The position numbers and the translations under genes are program-made. A stretch of 32,769 nucleotides of DNA from Trichosporon coremiiforme. Taxonomy: Eukaryota; Basidiomycota; Tremellomycetes; Trichosporonales; Trichosporonaceae. The notes below the pieces were generated by a model. The model was not told the DNA's origin. It saw only the letters and a list, made by a program, of their open reading frames with translations, and did not search any database. Shown here piece after piece: positions 9,221 through 18,732 of the stretch (position 1 is the first letter of the stretch; each line of letters opens with the position of its first letter). Location: contig BCJJ01000070.1 of the NCBI GenBank assembly GCA_039545355.1, positions 1-32,769 on the forward strand, read 5' to 3'.

Positions 9221-10342
9221 CTTGAAGGTGCGTAAATATCAACAGTCGGATAGAGAAGCGAGGTGCTCAGAGGACAATATGTTAGAGGCCGTCGCGGTGT
9301 CTTGCAGGTGATGCGCCCTCCATTTGCACCCGTTAGCACGTTGGCACGACCGTCTCACCACCAGATCCACACCATCCCTGTCCCCTACGATAACCCTCCA
9401 ACTGGTCACAGCGTGCGCGTGTCAATGCCCAACCCATCGAAGCGTCAGATTTCATCCAGTTCACCGAGATTTGTCACAAGAGCTGCCCGCACTCTGAGCC
9501 TGCGTGGTCCGCCAGCAACCTCCGCCCAAGCGTACCCAAAGTGTCGAGTTTGAAGTTGGTGAGTCAGTCTGACCCAGGCGTACCGGGTGAGCGGGACAGG
9601 ACATGCTCCAGCAATCACTATGCAGGTGACCATCGGCCGTTTAAACTGCAACTGTTGCGCTGATGGCGATGGCGAGACTGCAACTTACTCCGAGGGACTT
9701 GAAGCTCGGCGTATCGTACTTTAGACTATGGCCTTTCCTTGCATGGTAATGGCAAACCTTGTCCTGACCGATCACAGTTCGTCCCAGCCGCCTGAAGCTG
9801 ACTTTACCGCACACGGTGCTCGTCAATGGTACCCGAACCTTTCAAGGCTGAGGATTCTTCCCTATCACGGCTCTTTCGATGATCTGCAAGGACCAGCTGA
9901 TGTCCCCGATGCCCGCGTTCAGCGTACCCGATATCAGAGAGGAGCCTGTAGCATGCATCAGCCCGCACGGCTATTCCCGCATCAACTTTCGGCCTAACGC
10001 AGCTGCATTATGCCCACGAAGGTCGCTTACAGATGGGCAAAACAGGGCTGTTCAGGGCTCTCGGCCAGCGCCGGGTGGGATCGCGGCCGACGATACGATG
10101 CCGAGTTATCAGATAACCCAACCAATTCACCTGCTGCGGCCGAAAAACTGGCCCAACTTGGTCTTGGCTCTCTCATCTGGCTTGGCTGGTGTCGAAGTCG
10201 CTATGTAACCCGCGTAGCAAGCGAGTCTCACAGAGCAGTTGCATTGAATTTGCCGAAACGGTGGACGCCAGATGGAATGGTCATAAAAGGTCGCCAGACG
10301 GTTGAGGTTCAGGCGCTCCACTCCAAGCCCCAATCCACCCCC
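9221..10342. other. Intergenic region between divergent genes
   Basis: This stretch separates the minus-strand F-box-like gene from the plus-strand GPI-protein gene, so it should hold both promoters. The frames here are short and lack motifs. The only likely element is a TATA-like CATAAAAGG at about 10281-10290, about 55 bp before the GPI-protein start. Confidence 0.5.
10281..10290 (+). promoter_or_regulatory. TATA-like element before the GPI-protein gene
   Basis: CATAAAAGG lies about 55 bp upstream of the chosen ATG at 10343 and downstream of the earlier in-frame ATG at 10277. This supports the later start codon, which also begins a clean signal peptide. Confidence 0.35.
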
Positions 10343-10977
10343 ATGCTCCTCTCCGCTCTCGTCCTCGCGTCCACGGCCTCCGCAGCCATCTTCACTGGTC
10401 GACCGGCCAACGCGACCGTTGGTGTCGGCGGTGAGACCTTCCGCCTCTCCTGGCTCGACGACGGGAAGGCGCCTTCGCTAGCCGAGATCGGACAGACGAA
10501 GATTGAGCTCTGCATCGGCTCACGTGCGACGCATGAGTGCCCTCAGGTTGCTGGAACCGTCGACGTCGGCGAGCAGAAGGACCTCAACTTCACTGTCGAC
10601 GCCAACATCGGCGAGGACGGACAGTACTACTTCTTCAAGTACACTGGGGGAAACTTTGTCGGATACTCCTCCCGCTTCTTGTGAGTCCAAAGCACATGGA
10701 GGCCCAGCTGACGCGCAGCTTGAAGAACATGAAGGGTGACTTCACCGAGAGCCAGGAGGCGCTCGTCAAGAACTTGACCGTGGCTGCCCTGCCGTCCGAG
10801 ACTGGTTCCGTTGCCGGCGCCGCCGCTCACTCCTCGGCGAACGTCGTCCCAACACTTGCCTCCGCCTCTGCCAAGCCCTCGGAGGCGGCGATGAAGCAGG
10901 ACTCGTCGTCAAGCAGAGTCGGTGCGTCTGTGGCTGCAGTTGCTCTCGCCATGGCTGCTGGAGCCTCTCTTTTCTGA
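10343..10977 (+). CDS. Kre9/Knh1-like Ser/Thr-rich GPI-anchored cell-surface protein
   Basis: Two exons: 10343-10680 and 10719-10977, joined over a 38-bp intron (GTGAGT donor at 10681, GCGCAG acceptor ending at 10718), giving 198 residues. The splice restores the family's typical junction, GYSSRFF-LKNMKGDF. Residues 1-15 are a signal peptide ending in ASA. About residues 20-115 form the beta-sandwich seen in the Kre9/Knh1 N-terminal family of fungal surface proteins (a GGETFRLSW strand, an IELCIGS strand and GQYYFFKYTG). A Ser/Ala-rich linker follows, then a GPI-type C-terminus: small residues (SSSRVGAS) followed by a hydrophobic tail ending GASLF. The start at 10343 was chosen over the in-frame ATG at 10277 because the signal peptide begins there. 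A structural or signalling role at the wall is known for relatives, but no enzymatic activity is expected. Confidence 0.85.
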
Positions 10978-11010
10978 TCGCAAACGACGATTTCTGATCG
11001 CGAACGACGA
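10971..11010 (+). repeat. 20-bp tandem duplication across the stop codon
   Basis: TTTCTGATCGCAAACGACGA at 10971-10990 is followed immediately by the same 20 bases with one change (C-A-A to C-G-A) at 10991-11010. The first copy contains the TGA stop of the GPI-protein gene. Confidence 0.9.
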
Positions 11011-11545
11011 AATGAAGCGAAGCTGATTGTGTAACATGCCTGGGAAGAAGTGCTGTGAAGTTTGAGTCGACACCGATGGATAAGTTGCCTCAGAAAACTT
11101 CGGCCTAGTGACCACCGTCGGCAGCAGCTAAGGGAAAGGGACTGACATTGACCATGCCGTTCGTTGGCAAGGGTACACGTGCCGGACTGAGGCAAGACAG
11201 AATCCGTGCCGCAGAGTCAAGGGCAGCACGCAAGCGGAATGTGTCTGACGGCAGCGCATCTGGGTGGAACGCATGTATTGGTTACGCATTCTGCGCCTCG
11301 TGTTGACGGGAACGTGTGAAGGTGGTGGGCGGCAGGCTGCCTGCATACTGCCCAAGTCTGGCGAGTGACTTGAGGCCAACTACAAGGGCCAACTACAAGA
11401 TGAGAGCTCTCACTACAACCCACCAACATCGTCAACGATGCTGCGGACATTCGTTGAACGGAGTGTCTCTTAGCGGTCCAATCTCGAGCCTCCGAACCGT
11501 CTCGACCAGGACCGGTCACCGTCCTTGTCGACGCGAGCCGCAACT
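10978..11545. other. Intergenic region with a 13-bp tandem duplication
   Basis: Contains the 3' flank of the GPI-protein gene and the promoter of the next F-box-like gene. No gene is supported. GGCCAACTACAAG is perfectly duplicated in tandem at 11374-11386 and 11387-11399, about 150 bp before the start codon. Confidence 0.6.
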
Positions 11546-12556
11546 ATGCGGCTCGGCTCGCGCGATATTGCCAAGCTCCTCCGACTGTTCCCTACCGCAT
11601 CTTCACCGCAGACAACAATCCCCCACACGGCGTATCCTCACATCGTCGCGGCCATCTTCGACCAAGCCGACTACGCCACGAAGCTGAAGGGGCGGCTCAT
11701 GTGCTGGGACCTGAAAGTCGCCATCGACCGGTCTCTACTCAGCACCTCGCTCTTGATCAAGCCGCGCAACGGTGGGCGAGACTTCTTGATCCGGTCTCGG
11801 GCCGGGGTTCTGCCGTGGTTCCACCCACTGGGAAACCGCACCGCCCAGCTGGCAACGATGGAGGAGGCGCTCGAGATCGCCATCGCCGGGCGCTTCAAGC
11901 ACGCCCCGAGGCTGGAGTACTGGCTCCTGTTCCTGCCTGAGAAGTGCGTCGTGCGTATCGCACATGACGGCGTGAGTCCGCAGGGCGCCAAGTGGACATT
12001 TGTGCGCCCCCGCCGCCTCCAGATCATACGCAACGAGTACTGCTCGAGTGGGAGAGAGGGACTCAGGATCTCGCATCAGGCGGAGCAGGTCGCCCTCTCC
12101 CTCCGCCGGCTGCCGATGACGTCACGCGGCGTCCTTGACGCCATTGTGCTCATGTGCCAGAGCAACTGTGCCTTCTCGAACGGCATCCTCCACCCTGCCG
12201 TCAAGCGCCTGTGCGTCGAGTATCCCAAACCAGCTGCCGACGGATCGGTAGCTGGATCAGAGATCTTTCGGTTCGGACACCTCCGTGGAAGACATAGGCC
12301 CCAAGACGACCTACTCGTCGAGGTTGTGCAGTACGGCGCAACCGAGGGGGATGCCGCACTGACGCGCCTCCAGGCTGCGTTTGAGCTGGGAGTCGACCAG
12401 CTGCACGTATCCAGTGTCAACATGAAGGGACCGAGCCCTGGCCGGTGGAACCACTGGGTGGTTAGCTGGAGGGCCGCATATCAGCATTGCCATGTACATG
12501 TACAGTACCGCACGAGCTATGGTACAGACTGGTGTGTGGGTGAATGGGGCTTGTAG
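11546..12556 (+). CDS. F-box-like family protein
   Basis: A single open frame. The first ATG is at 11546, because the frame's upstream extension to 11525 has only TTG; it encodes 336 residues and ends at TAG/TGA-bounded 12556. About residues 25-60 carry the clearest family signature: IPHTAYPHIVAAIFDQADY, then a charged/leucine helix (TKLKGRLMCWDLKVAI). Copies of this signature recur at 25837, at 13233 (-) and at 31918 (-). The middle contains strand-like blocks (LEYWLLFLPEKCVVRIAH, VKRLCVEYP) consistent with a leucine-rich-repeat-like or beta-rich target-binding region. The last 32 codons overlap the end of a minus-strand family member, so one of the two C-termini may be wrong or recently altered. 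Function is unknown; the F-box assignment is by weak resemblance. Confidence 0.65.
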   Translation: MRLGSRDIAKLLRLFPTASSPQTTIPHTAYPHIVAAIFDQADYATKLKGRLMCWDLKVAIDRSLLSTSLLIKPRNGGRDFLIRSRAGVLPWFHPLGNRTAQLATMEEALEIAIAGRFKHAPRLEYWLLFLPEKCVVRIAHDGVSPQGAKWTFVRPRRLQIIRNEYCSSGREGLRISHQAEQVALSLRRLPMTSRGVLDAIVLMCQSNCAFSNGILHPAVKRLCVEYPKPAADGSVAGSEIFRFGHLRGRHRPQDDLLVEVVQYGATEGDAALTRLQAAFELGVDQLHVSSVNMKGPSPGRWNHWVVSWRAAYQHCHVHVQYRTSYGTDWCVGEWGL

Positions 12557-13233
12557 AGTTAGATGCATGGGAGGATACCATGTCACATATTTCGATGAGT
12601 ATGACGGAAGCGCCAGAGTCAGACGAGATACTGGCCCAGCTCTTCATGCGCTGCAGTCTGTGTCTCAAGCACCGAGGGTTGGCGTCTTTGCCCCTCGTTG
12701 AACTCTGGCCGTTCTTCTCGACGGGCTCCTGCGACTGTGTAGAGCATCCGTCCAACAGAACCTCGTCTGCCATGTCGTCGCCTACAAGCATCTTACCGTC
12801 GGGCGACGAATAGGTGAGCCCGTCATTCCAAGCTGAGCTGTACATCGGGCTATGGGTCTTCTCCCACAGCTCGACATCGACTGTCTGGTCGAGCGGCTGG
12901 AATCTCTCATCCATGAGCTGCCCCTGGCGTACTATCTCAGTACTGAGGACGAAGCGACAGCTGCCGAGAGCGTAGTGTGCACCGCCGAGGGCGATTGGCG
13001 CCTGGGTGTAGTGGTCAGGCACGTCGACGTACAGGCAGCGGTCGAGAAGTACCGCACGCACGTACGCTGGTGCCGAGGGCGTCGAATACGAGTCGGTCGC
13101 TGCACAGAATGTCGTTGATGGCAGCGCAAAACTCGCGATTGACAAGCCGGAACGCGAGCTGCGTGTCGTAGTCGGCGTCCCACAGGATGTGGTGCCAGGC
13201 AGTGGCGTACTCGCCGTAGCTGATGGCGGTCAT
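12462..13233 (-). CDS. F-box-like family protein, either spliced or frameshifted
   Basis: The N-terminal segment starts at ATG 13233 and shows the family signature (ISYGEYATAWHHILWDADYDTQ, then LAFRLVNREFCAAINDIL). The frame that carries the rest of the protein is shifted relative to it. A 64-bp intron fits exactly: GTACGT donor at 13065, CTGAC branch, CCCAG acceptor ending at 13002, phase 0 on both sides. It gives exons 13233-13066 and 13001-12462 and 235 residues. However, the would-be intron also reads as plausible protein in the second frame (YVRAVLLDRCLYVDVP), so a one-base frameshift in a decaying copy is a real alternative. The stop at 12462 lies inside the 3' end of the convergent gene at 11546-12556. 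Confidence 0.5.
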
Positions 13234-14861
13234 GGGCGAGCTGGAGGAAGTTGAGTATGTTGAGTACAGCGATACGGACTCGATCCAACTGCCGACGACA
13301 GCAGTTAATATCAGGAGGATCGCCGGTGCGGGACCAGAATGCAATACGGCGCGCGGCAGATACGCAATGAGATGAAACGCTGATGGTCGCGGCCGGTAGA
13401 GGGCGCGCTACGCCCTCGTCACTGTCCTGCTTACGCTGGGCATTGATGAGCCAGAGTGACATGCTCAGAGCAGCAGAGCAAACGCTTCCTGTGGACGACT
13501 GTTCGAATGCATGTGTCGGCACGGAGTTTCCAGGCTTGGGGACCGCCCAATGCAGCGTTTAGTTCGTTATCGCTGAAATTCGCCGATCGCCATTGCCGAG
13601 GTCGAATCACGGCCTGAACCTGAACTTTTAGTGCGTCCCGCGCGATAGAATCTGTGACGGAGTGAGACGGCCAAGAGGTCACCTACTCATGCGATCGTGC
13701 TTACGTCTTCCCCGCAGCTGCGGCGATGATTCATCAGAGGCACCCGTGCATGTGTATGCGTGTAGGCATAGCATCCGGTAACAGTCGTGGGTGTCGCTGC
13801 TCACAAATACAGCCCAAACTTTCTCCGCAGGACCGTTACAGACCGGCGATGCACAGCTCTCCGAGACAAGTCATCCGGACCTGGCATACGAGAGGAGTGT
13901 GTTCAAGCTCAGAGCGCACAGGAGACATTGCAGTACCACATCCCGGTCTCCGTTGACACTGTGATTGGCGAGCGGCTGCTTCGTGGGTTTTCCGAGTCAG
14001 GGGCATGAGGAGGTGTGGGCCGTGTGGACCACAGGGGGCAGAGCTCGGGTAGTGCGCAAGTACCGCACCGCTTGCCTGTTGTTGCCTGCTGAGAGCAGTT
14101 TTCCGGGGCGTCTAGTGAGTCTGGGCTGACCAGGGGCCTGCGTGTTCGAGGTCGCACAGTCACAGGTACAAGGGGGGTTCAGCGACACCAGTCTCCAGCA
14201 GGGCTTGCGGATTGTGCATCGTCCACCCCGTAGCACCCTGACTTGACGTGGACTGAGAGCGCCGGGAAGCGGTTGATCTATCCTGACAGAGCTTTGCAAA
14301 CCTATTCCTACCTCGATGACATCCCCCGGCCCCCGGCCCAGTACCCTTGAACGACTCCCACCATACCTTCAGCGCCCCTGGCAGAAGAGCACTCGTCCTG
14401 CACGGATCCGATGGGAATTCGCCGATCTCAAACGTGGGACCTCCACCTCTATGTGTGTTTTGCTTCTGAGCGGCTGTTTTGCTGCTCAGTACCAGTGAGT
14501 CGTGTGCATACACACGCGAAGCAAAGCAGCTGTGTCCCACGGCGCACACACACATGCAGGCTGTTTGATGTTGTGCGTAAAATGCTTATGAATGCCGGCG
14601 CACCAGGCGCCCTCCATCAGCGACGTCCCAGCAGCGCCATTCGCTGAGTGCGGTGATCATAGCGATCCAGCCCTACGTTGCGCTCAAGCACACTCCTCTG
14701 TGCGAATCAAACCGGTGATTGAAGCGGTGTACCTCGTTTGTCCGAGCTGGGGCTGTTGCTTCCTCGCAGCTCAGAACCGTGTATTAAAGCCTTGACCAAC
14801 TACCCCAGCAATCCGTCTTCCGTCAACAGCACTTGCAAAACGGGACTCTCCAAACGGCAGC
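13234..14861. other. Intergenic region between divergent genes
   Basis: About 1.6 kb with no supported gene. It separates the minus-strand F-box-like gene from the plus-strand aminopeptidase-like gene. Short frames (up to 131 codons, 14160-14555 minus) lack recognisable motifs. A TATA-like TATTAAA at 14782-14788 is the only element I would name. Confidence 0.5.
14782..14788 (+). promoter_or_regulatory. TATA-like element before the aminopeptidase gene
   Basis: TATTAAA lies about 75 bp upstream of the ATG at 14862. Spacing and composition suit a fungal core promoter, but there is no independent support. Confidence 0.3.
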
Positions 14862-16454
14862 ATGCGCCTCGCCTCGCTCGTCCTCTCCGCCGTTGGCACC
14901 CTTGCTGCTCTCCCGTTGGCTGCTGGTACATACATCCGGCAACCGCACGATCTCGAGCCCTTCCGTCTCTTCCGCCGCACGGGAGGAGACGGCAACCGCC
15001 CCGAGGTCACCGTCAGCTCCAACAAGGATACTGGCGCCGGTGCCGCCGTCTTCTTTGCCCAGTCGAATGGTGACGGCAACGTCGACATCCTCGGTGACGC
15101 GCTCAGCGCCGAGCGGGTAGCTCAGATCAAGAAGTTCTTCCCCGTGTTCGGCTTCACCGGTGCCGTCGACTCGACTGTGAAGCTTCCCGGCGAGAACGGT
15201 GACCCCGCCTCCCTCCTCATCTTCACTGGCGTCGGACCCGAGATGAACAAGAACACGACCCGCGGTGCTGCCGCTTTTGGCGTCCGTGCTGCGAACGGCA
15301 TCACGACCAAGGTCGCCATTATGGTGCCCAAGACCCACGACGACGTGACTGCCTCCGCGGCCGACGGGGCTGTGTCTGGCTCTTACGTTTGGAACAAGTA
15401 CAAGTCGAACGCGCCTCCGCCAATCGACTGCATTACCATCGTGTCCGACTGCGACCCCGCCAAGATTCGGCACGACGTCACAGCCGCGTACTATGTCAAC
15501 TACGCGCGAGACCTCGTCAACGAGCCTGCCAACGTCCTGAACCCCGAGACTTTCGCGCAGCTTGCGAGTGACATTGCAATCCCCGCCGGCATCTCCGTCG
15601 AGGTCTGGGACGAGAAGCGGCTGGCAGCGGAGGGTCTCAATGCCATCCTCGCTGTCGGAGCTGGAAGCGAGAGCAAGCCCCGACTGGTCAAGCTCAGTTA
15701 CACTCCTGGAGGAGCCAAGCGCAACAACTGGAAGCATGTTGTCCTTGTCGGGGGCGGCATCACGTTCGACTCGGGCGGTCTGTCTGCCAAGTCCACGGCC
15801 GAGATGAGCAACCAGCGGGGTGACATGGCTGGTGCCGCCGCCGCCTTCAAGGCCATTCTTGCCGCCCACGAGCTCCAGGTCAACACTCGCATCACCGCTT
15901 GGCTCCCCCTTGCTGAGAACATGCCCGGTGGCGGCGGCATGCGCATCGGCGACATTGTCCAGACATATGCGAACAAAACCGTTGAGATCGTCGATACCGA
16001 CAAGGAGTCGCGCCTGCTCATGGTCGACGCAATCGTGTATGCGAGGCAGGAAGCGCATGTCATTCTCGTCGACATCTCGACCTACTCTGGCCCGGGTGAG
16101 CCCGACCCTTGGGCAAAAGTCAACAGTGATGGCGTGCCTTGTGAGCCTGGCATGGACTGCTCTACCGTACCGGACAGTTCGCGCGGACAGAACGACCAGA
16201 AGAGTAACACTGCGGACGTTCGGAACGGGGGCAATCCTTTCAGCTTCCTCAACGTCTTCACTCGGCAGATGAATTCCGGGGGTCACGGCGGTAACCACTA
16301 CAAGCGCAACAGTGATCCGACGCCCAAGCTTGTTCACATCGACCTTGGCTCCCTCGGATGGAACACTGGAGCTCCGTACAGCGATCAGCCGTCGATGGGC
16401 ACCGGAGTAGGAGTCAAGACCCTGCTGGCTGTTGCTGAGGAGTACGCTATCTGA
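14862..16454 (+). CDS. Secreted M17 leucine aminopeptidase-like protein, metal-site lysine replaced
   Basis: An intronless frame of 530 residues. M17 enzymes are two-metal aminopeptidases that remove N-terminal residues from peptides and are normally cytosolic. Residues 1 to about 22 form a signal peptide (MRLASLVLSAVGTLAALPLA), so this copy should be secreted or vacuolar. The N-terminal domain and the family block ARDLVNEPANVLNPETF (about residues 213-229) are present. The catalytic domain aligns with bovine lens aminopeptidase at fixed spacing: D303 (Asp255), K310 (Lys262), D321 (Asp273), D380 (Asp332), E382 (Glu334) and R384 (Arg336). The usual VGKG is VGGG, so the metal ligand Lys250 is G298. 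The NTDAEGRL motif is DTDKESRL. The DVATLTGA loop is changed (DISTYSGPGEP), and an extra Gly/Ser/Asn-rich insert with two Cys precedes the C-terminal HIDLGSLGW block. It may be an enzyme with altered metal binding or an inactive homologue. Confidence 0.9.
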   Translation: MRLASLVLSAVGTLAALPLAAGTYIRQPHDLEPFRLFRRTGGDGNRPEVTVSSNKDTGAGAAVFFAQSNGDGNVDILGDALSAERVAQIKKFFPVFGFTGAVDSTVKLPGENGDPASLLIFTGVGPEMNKNTTRGAAAFGVRAANGITTKVAIMVPKTHDDVTASAADGAVSGSYVWNKYKSNAPPPIDCITIVSDCDPAKIRHDVTAAYYVNYARDLVNEPANVLNPETFAQLASDIAIPAGISVEVWDEKRLAAEGLNAILAVGAGSESKPRLVKLSYTPGGAKRNNWKHVVLVGGGITFDSGGLSAKSTAEMSNQRGDMAGAAAAFKAILAAHELQVNTRITAWLPLAENMPGGGGMRIGDIVQTYANKTVEIVDTDKESRLLMVDAIVYARQEAHVILVDISTYSGPGEPDPWAKVNSDGVPCEPGMDCSTVPDSSRGQNDQKSNTADVRNGGNPFSFLNVFTRQMNSGGHGGNHYKRNSDPTPKLVHIDLGSLGWNTGAPYSDQPSMGTGVGVKTLLAVAEEYAI

Positions 16455-17009
16455 ACAGCCGGACATTGAGGGACGATTGCTGTGTCGCGCCGTGAGTAGT
16501 CAGTGGTGTAGTGTGAATAGCAACGTACACTGCGACGGTGATGCCAGTGATGTCTACAGTACTGCCAGATGCGGGAAGAGGAATTGCGGACGATAGCACG
16601 CGATTCTGCCTCACTGACCCAGACTTGCTGGCTTTGCTTTATTCTGCTGATTTCGCTTGCCCATACCGTCTTGGCTGTGGGATTACGATCGGCTCTCGTC
16701 GATTCACGCTGGCATCTGTCGCCTTTTCAGGACACACGTCTCTCGGTTACCCGCTGCTTCTTAAGACACACGTTGGCACCTGTTGGTTTCTTGGCTTTCC
16801 AGCTCTGCTGGTCATCGTACTTGCTTGATCCGTTAACCATTTGGGTTACGCCGACACTTGTCAGTCTCTTTGGGTTATCTTTGGCTCCCGGAGGGGGCCC
16901 TTTTACGGGCTGGTACGCCTGAAGCTCCTCCTGTGAAAGCTCACTACCTAACTGGTACGCCTGCCGTGATCTCTCATACACCGCAACACGGATGCTCCCT
17001 CCATCCTGC

Positions 17010-17125
17010 CGGTCGAGCTTCTATCCCACCGGGCCCGGGATGTTTCGCCCAACACGCCAGGTGTGGCCGCTCAACACACCGACTCGGTCGAGCATCATTC
17101 CCACCAGGCTGGGTTGCATGATCTT
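17010..17125 (+). repeat. Degenerate direct repeat, about 78-bp offset
   Basis: CGGTCGAGCTTCTATCCCAC near 17012 and CGGTCGAGCATCATTCCCAC near 17091 share most bases, followed by related G-rich text (GGGCCCGGGATG and AGGCTGGGTTGCATG). Both copies read as RSSxxPT in one frame, so this may be a decayed coding repeat. Confidence 0.5.
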
Positions 17126-18000
17126 CATAGGGGACGTCCTGTCTCATCGTTTCTCGTTTAGGCATAGCAAGCAAGCCACTCCTGGGGTGTGCGCTGATTG
17201 CTCACCGAGTAGGAATGCGGGTTAGTGGGCCTTTGCAGGGGAAGATGTCGGAAGTCAGTGATTAGGTGCGCGGAACCTGGTTGATGGCCGTGTGTGGCAG
17301 CTATGAACAATGAACTTGAAGGATATTGACCGGGGACTGTCTCCAACGGAGCGCTCACCTCAGAACAGTCAGGTGGAGGCGATGTTGGCCGTATCATGGC
17401 AATCCTCGCCTGTGCTTTAAGCATGCCATTTGCATCCGACCTGCCCACCAGCGCTGGCTCCGCAGCTCCCGCCCCGCTTCACAGGCGCGCAGTCGGTGGA
17501 GCAGAGCTTAACTGAATCACCCGGGCTTTGCGGACCTGAATCCCGGAGGCTGTGTCGCCCTGTTGAGGGCAGGTATGGGAACTCACTTCCACTGTACAGC
17601 TGGAAGTTCGATCGGAGCCGGAAGGCACTGTTTGATCGTCGCACGCCGCGAGATGTCTTCGGCACCGCACCGGCAGCGGTCAACTGCGCTCGATGCCAAG
17701 AGCCTGTGAGTGCCAGGAAGTGCTGGGTTCGGACCTGCGATCATGATCATAGACATGAGTTGGGAGAGTTGTCCTGCGCGGCGGGTGCGTCATTTGCTAG
17801 ATCACTGCATCACCAGGTCAAACCTCAGGCCGGAGGGTCGCGGCCTCGGACTGCGGCCCTCAGACCGCCCGCCGAATTGCGTGGGCTGCGAACACGGAGG
17901 CTCGAGTACCTGGGCTGACGCGCTGACTTCTTCCACCAGCCTTGCTATCACTGTTGCCCCGCCTTTTCCGGCCGTCCACTACTCAGGCGCCTACGTCAAC

Positions 18001-18012
18001 TCCTATATAGGA
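18001..18012. promoter_or_regulatory. Perfect 12-bp palindrome with TATATA core
   Basis: TCCTATATAGGA is an exact inverted repeat centred on TATATA. It sits in the gene-poor region about 2.2 kb before the next start codon, with no identified gene immediately downstream. It may be a chance match or an orphan core promoter. Confidence 0.3.
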
Positions 18013-18686
18013 TGCAGAGAGCTAAGCGACGCCTTGCATGAATAGTGCGAATGAGGCGTTCGGTCGTCGAGTCGTCACTACCCAGCGAGATATGGTGATA
18101 GTGCCGCTTCGGACCTACGGTCCGTGACCCGAGACTGAGTGATCGTCGAGTGGGTCCAGATCTCGGTTGAGCTTTGGCTGGTGACTGACCATGCCATCGA
18201 TGATCGGTCCCAGATGCGTGGGCATGTCAAGGGATGCTCTTCGAGCAGCTCCAGAACAACGACCTATGCCAGGAACCACGCATCTCGAGAAAACAGAAGT
18301 CGAGTTGGGAAGACCTCAAAGAGGCTTGTGTCTGGGTGGGCAGGCTGAGAATCTGACAAGGAACATAGGCGCGTTGGTCCCAGTCCAGGCACATGTTACG
18401 TACAACCGTGAAAGCCGTTGAGTCCGCGTCTCGGTTTCCTACCATGCTCTCTTAAGTAAGGTGCACGGGGCGCTCTTCGCGATCCGCAAAGAGAGATCAC
18501 CATCTCGCTATGCCATAGAGCACGACTGAGGCGGAATGACATTGCGGCACGAAGGTATGCTCGGCACGATGAGTGCCATTTTGCATCGCCCGATGTGCGG
18601 GTTTCGTCTTCCTGCGACCCGACGTCTATTTGGGCCGCGGTCAGCAGCATCTTATGAGAACATGCCATGTGGTCTTTGGAGCGAAG

Positions 18687-18732
18687 AGCAGAGCCAAGAG
18701 AGCTTGGAGTGAGGAAGCAGAGTCAAGAGAGC
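18687..18732 (+). repeat. Imperfect 17-bp direct repeat, 29-bp period
   Basis: AGCAGAGCCAAGAGAGC at 18687-18703 and AGCAGAGTCAAGAGAGC at 18716-18732 differ at one base. No gene is associated. Confidence 0.7.

Noticed and set aside
14823..16466. 547-codon minus-strand frame opposite the M17 gene, longer than the sense frame
   Set aside because: The sense strand has a clear family match with conserved active-site residues. The antisense frame has no motif and arises from strong codon bias in GC-rich coding DNA.
16569..16922. 117-codon plus-strand frame with hydrophobic text
   Set aside because: It starts just after the aminopeptidase stop, has no conserved motif, and its hydrophobic part comes from a T-rich non-coding stretch.
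17430..17918. 162-codon plus-strand frame with a C-x2-C...C...H pattern resembling a zinc site
   Set aside because: Cysteine spacing fits no family that I know, the flanks are arginine/proline-rich as in chance frames, and there is no supporting gene structure.
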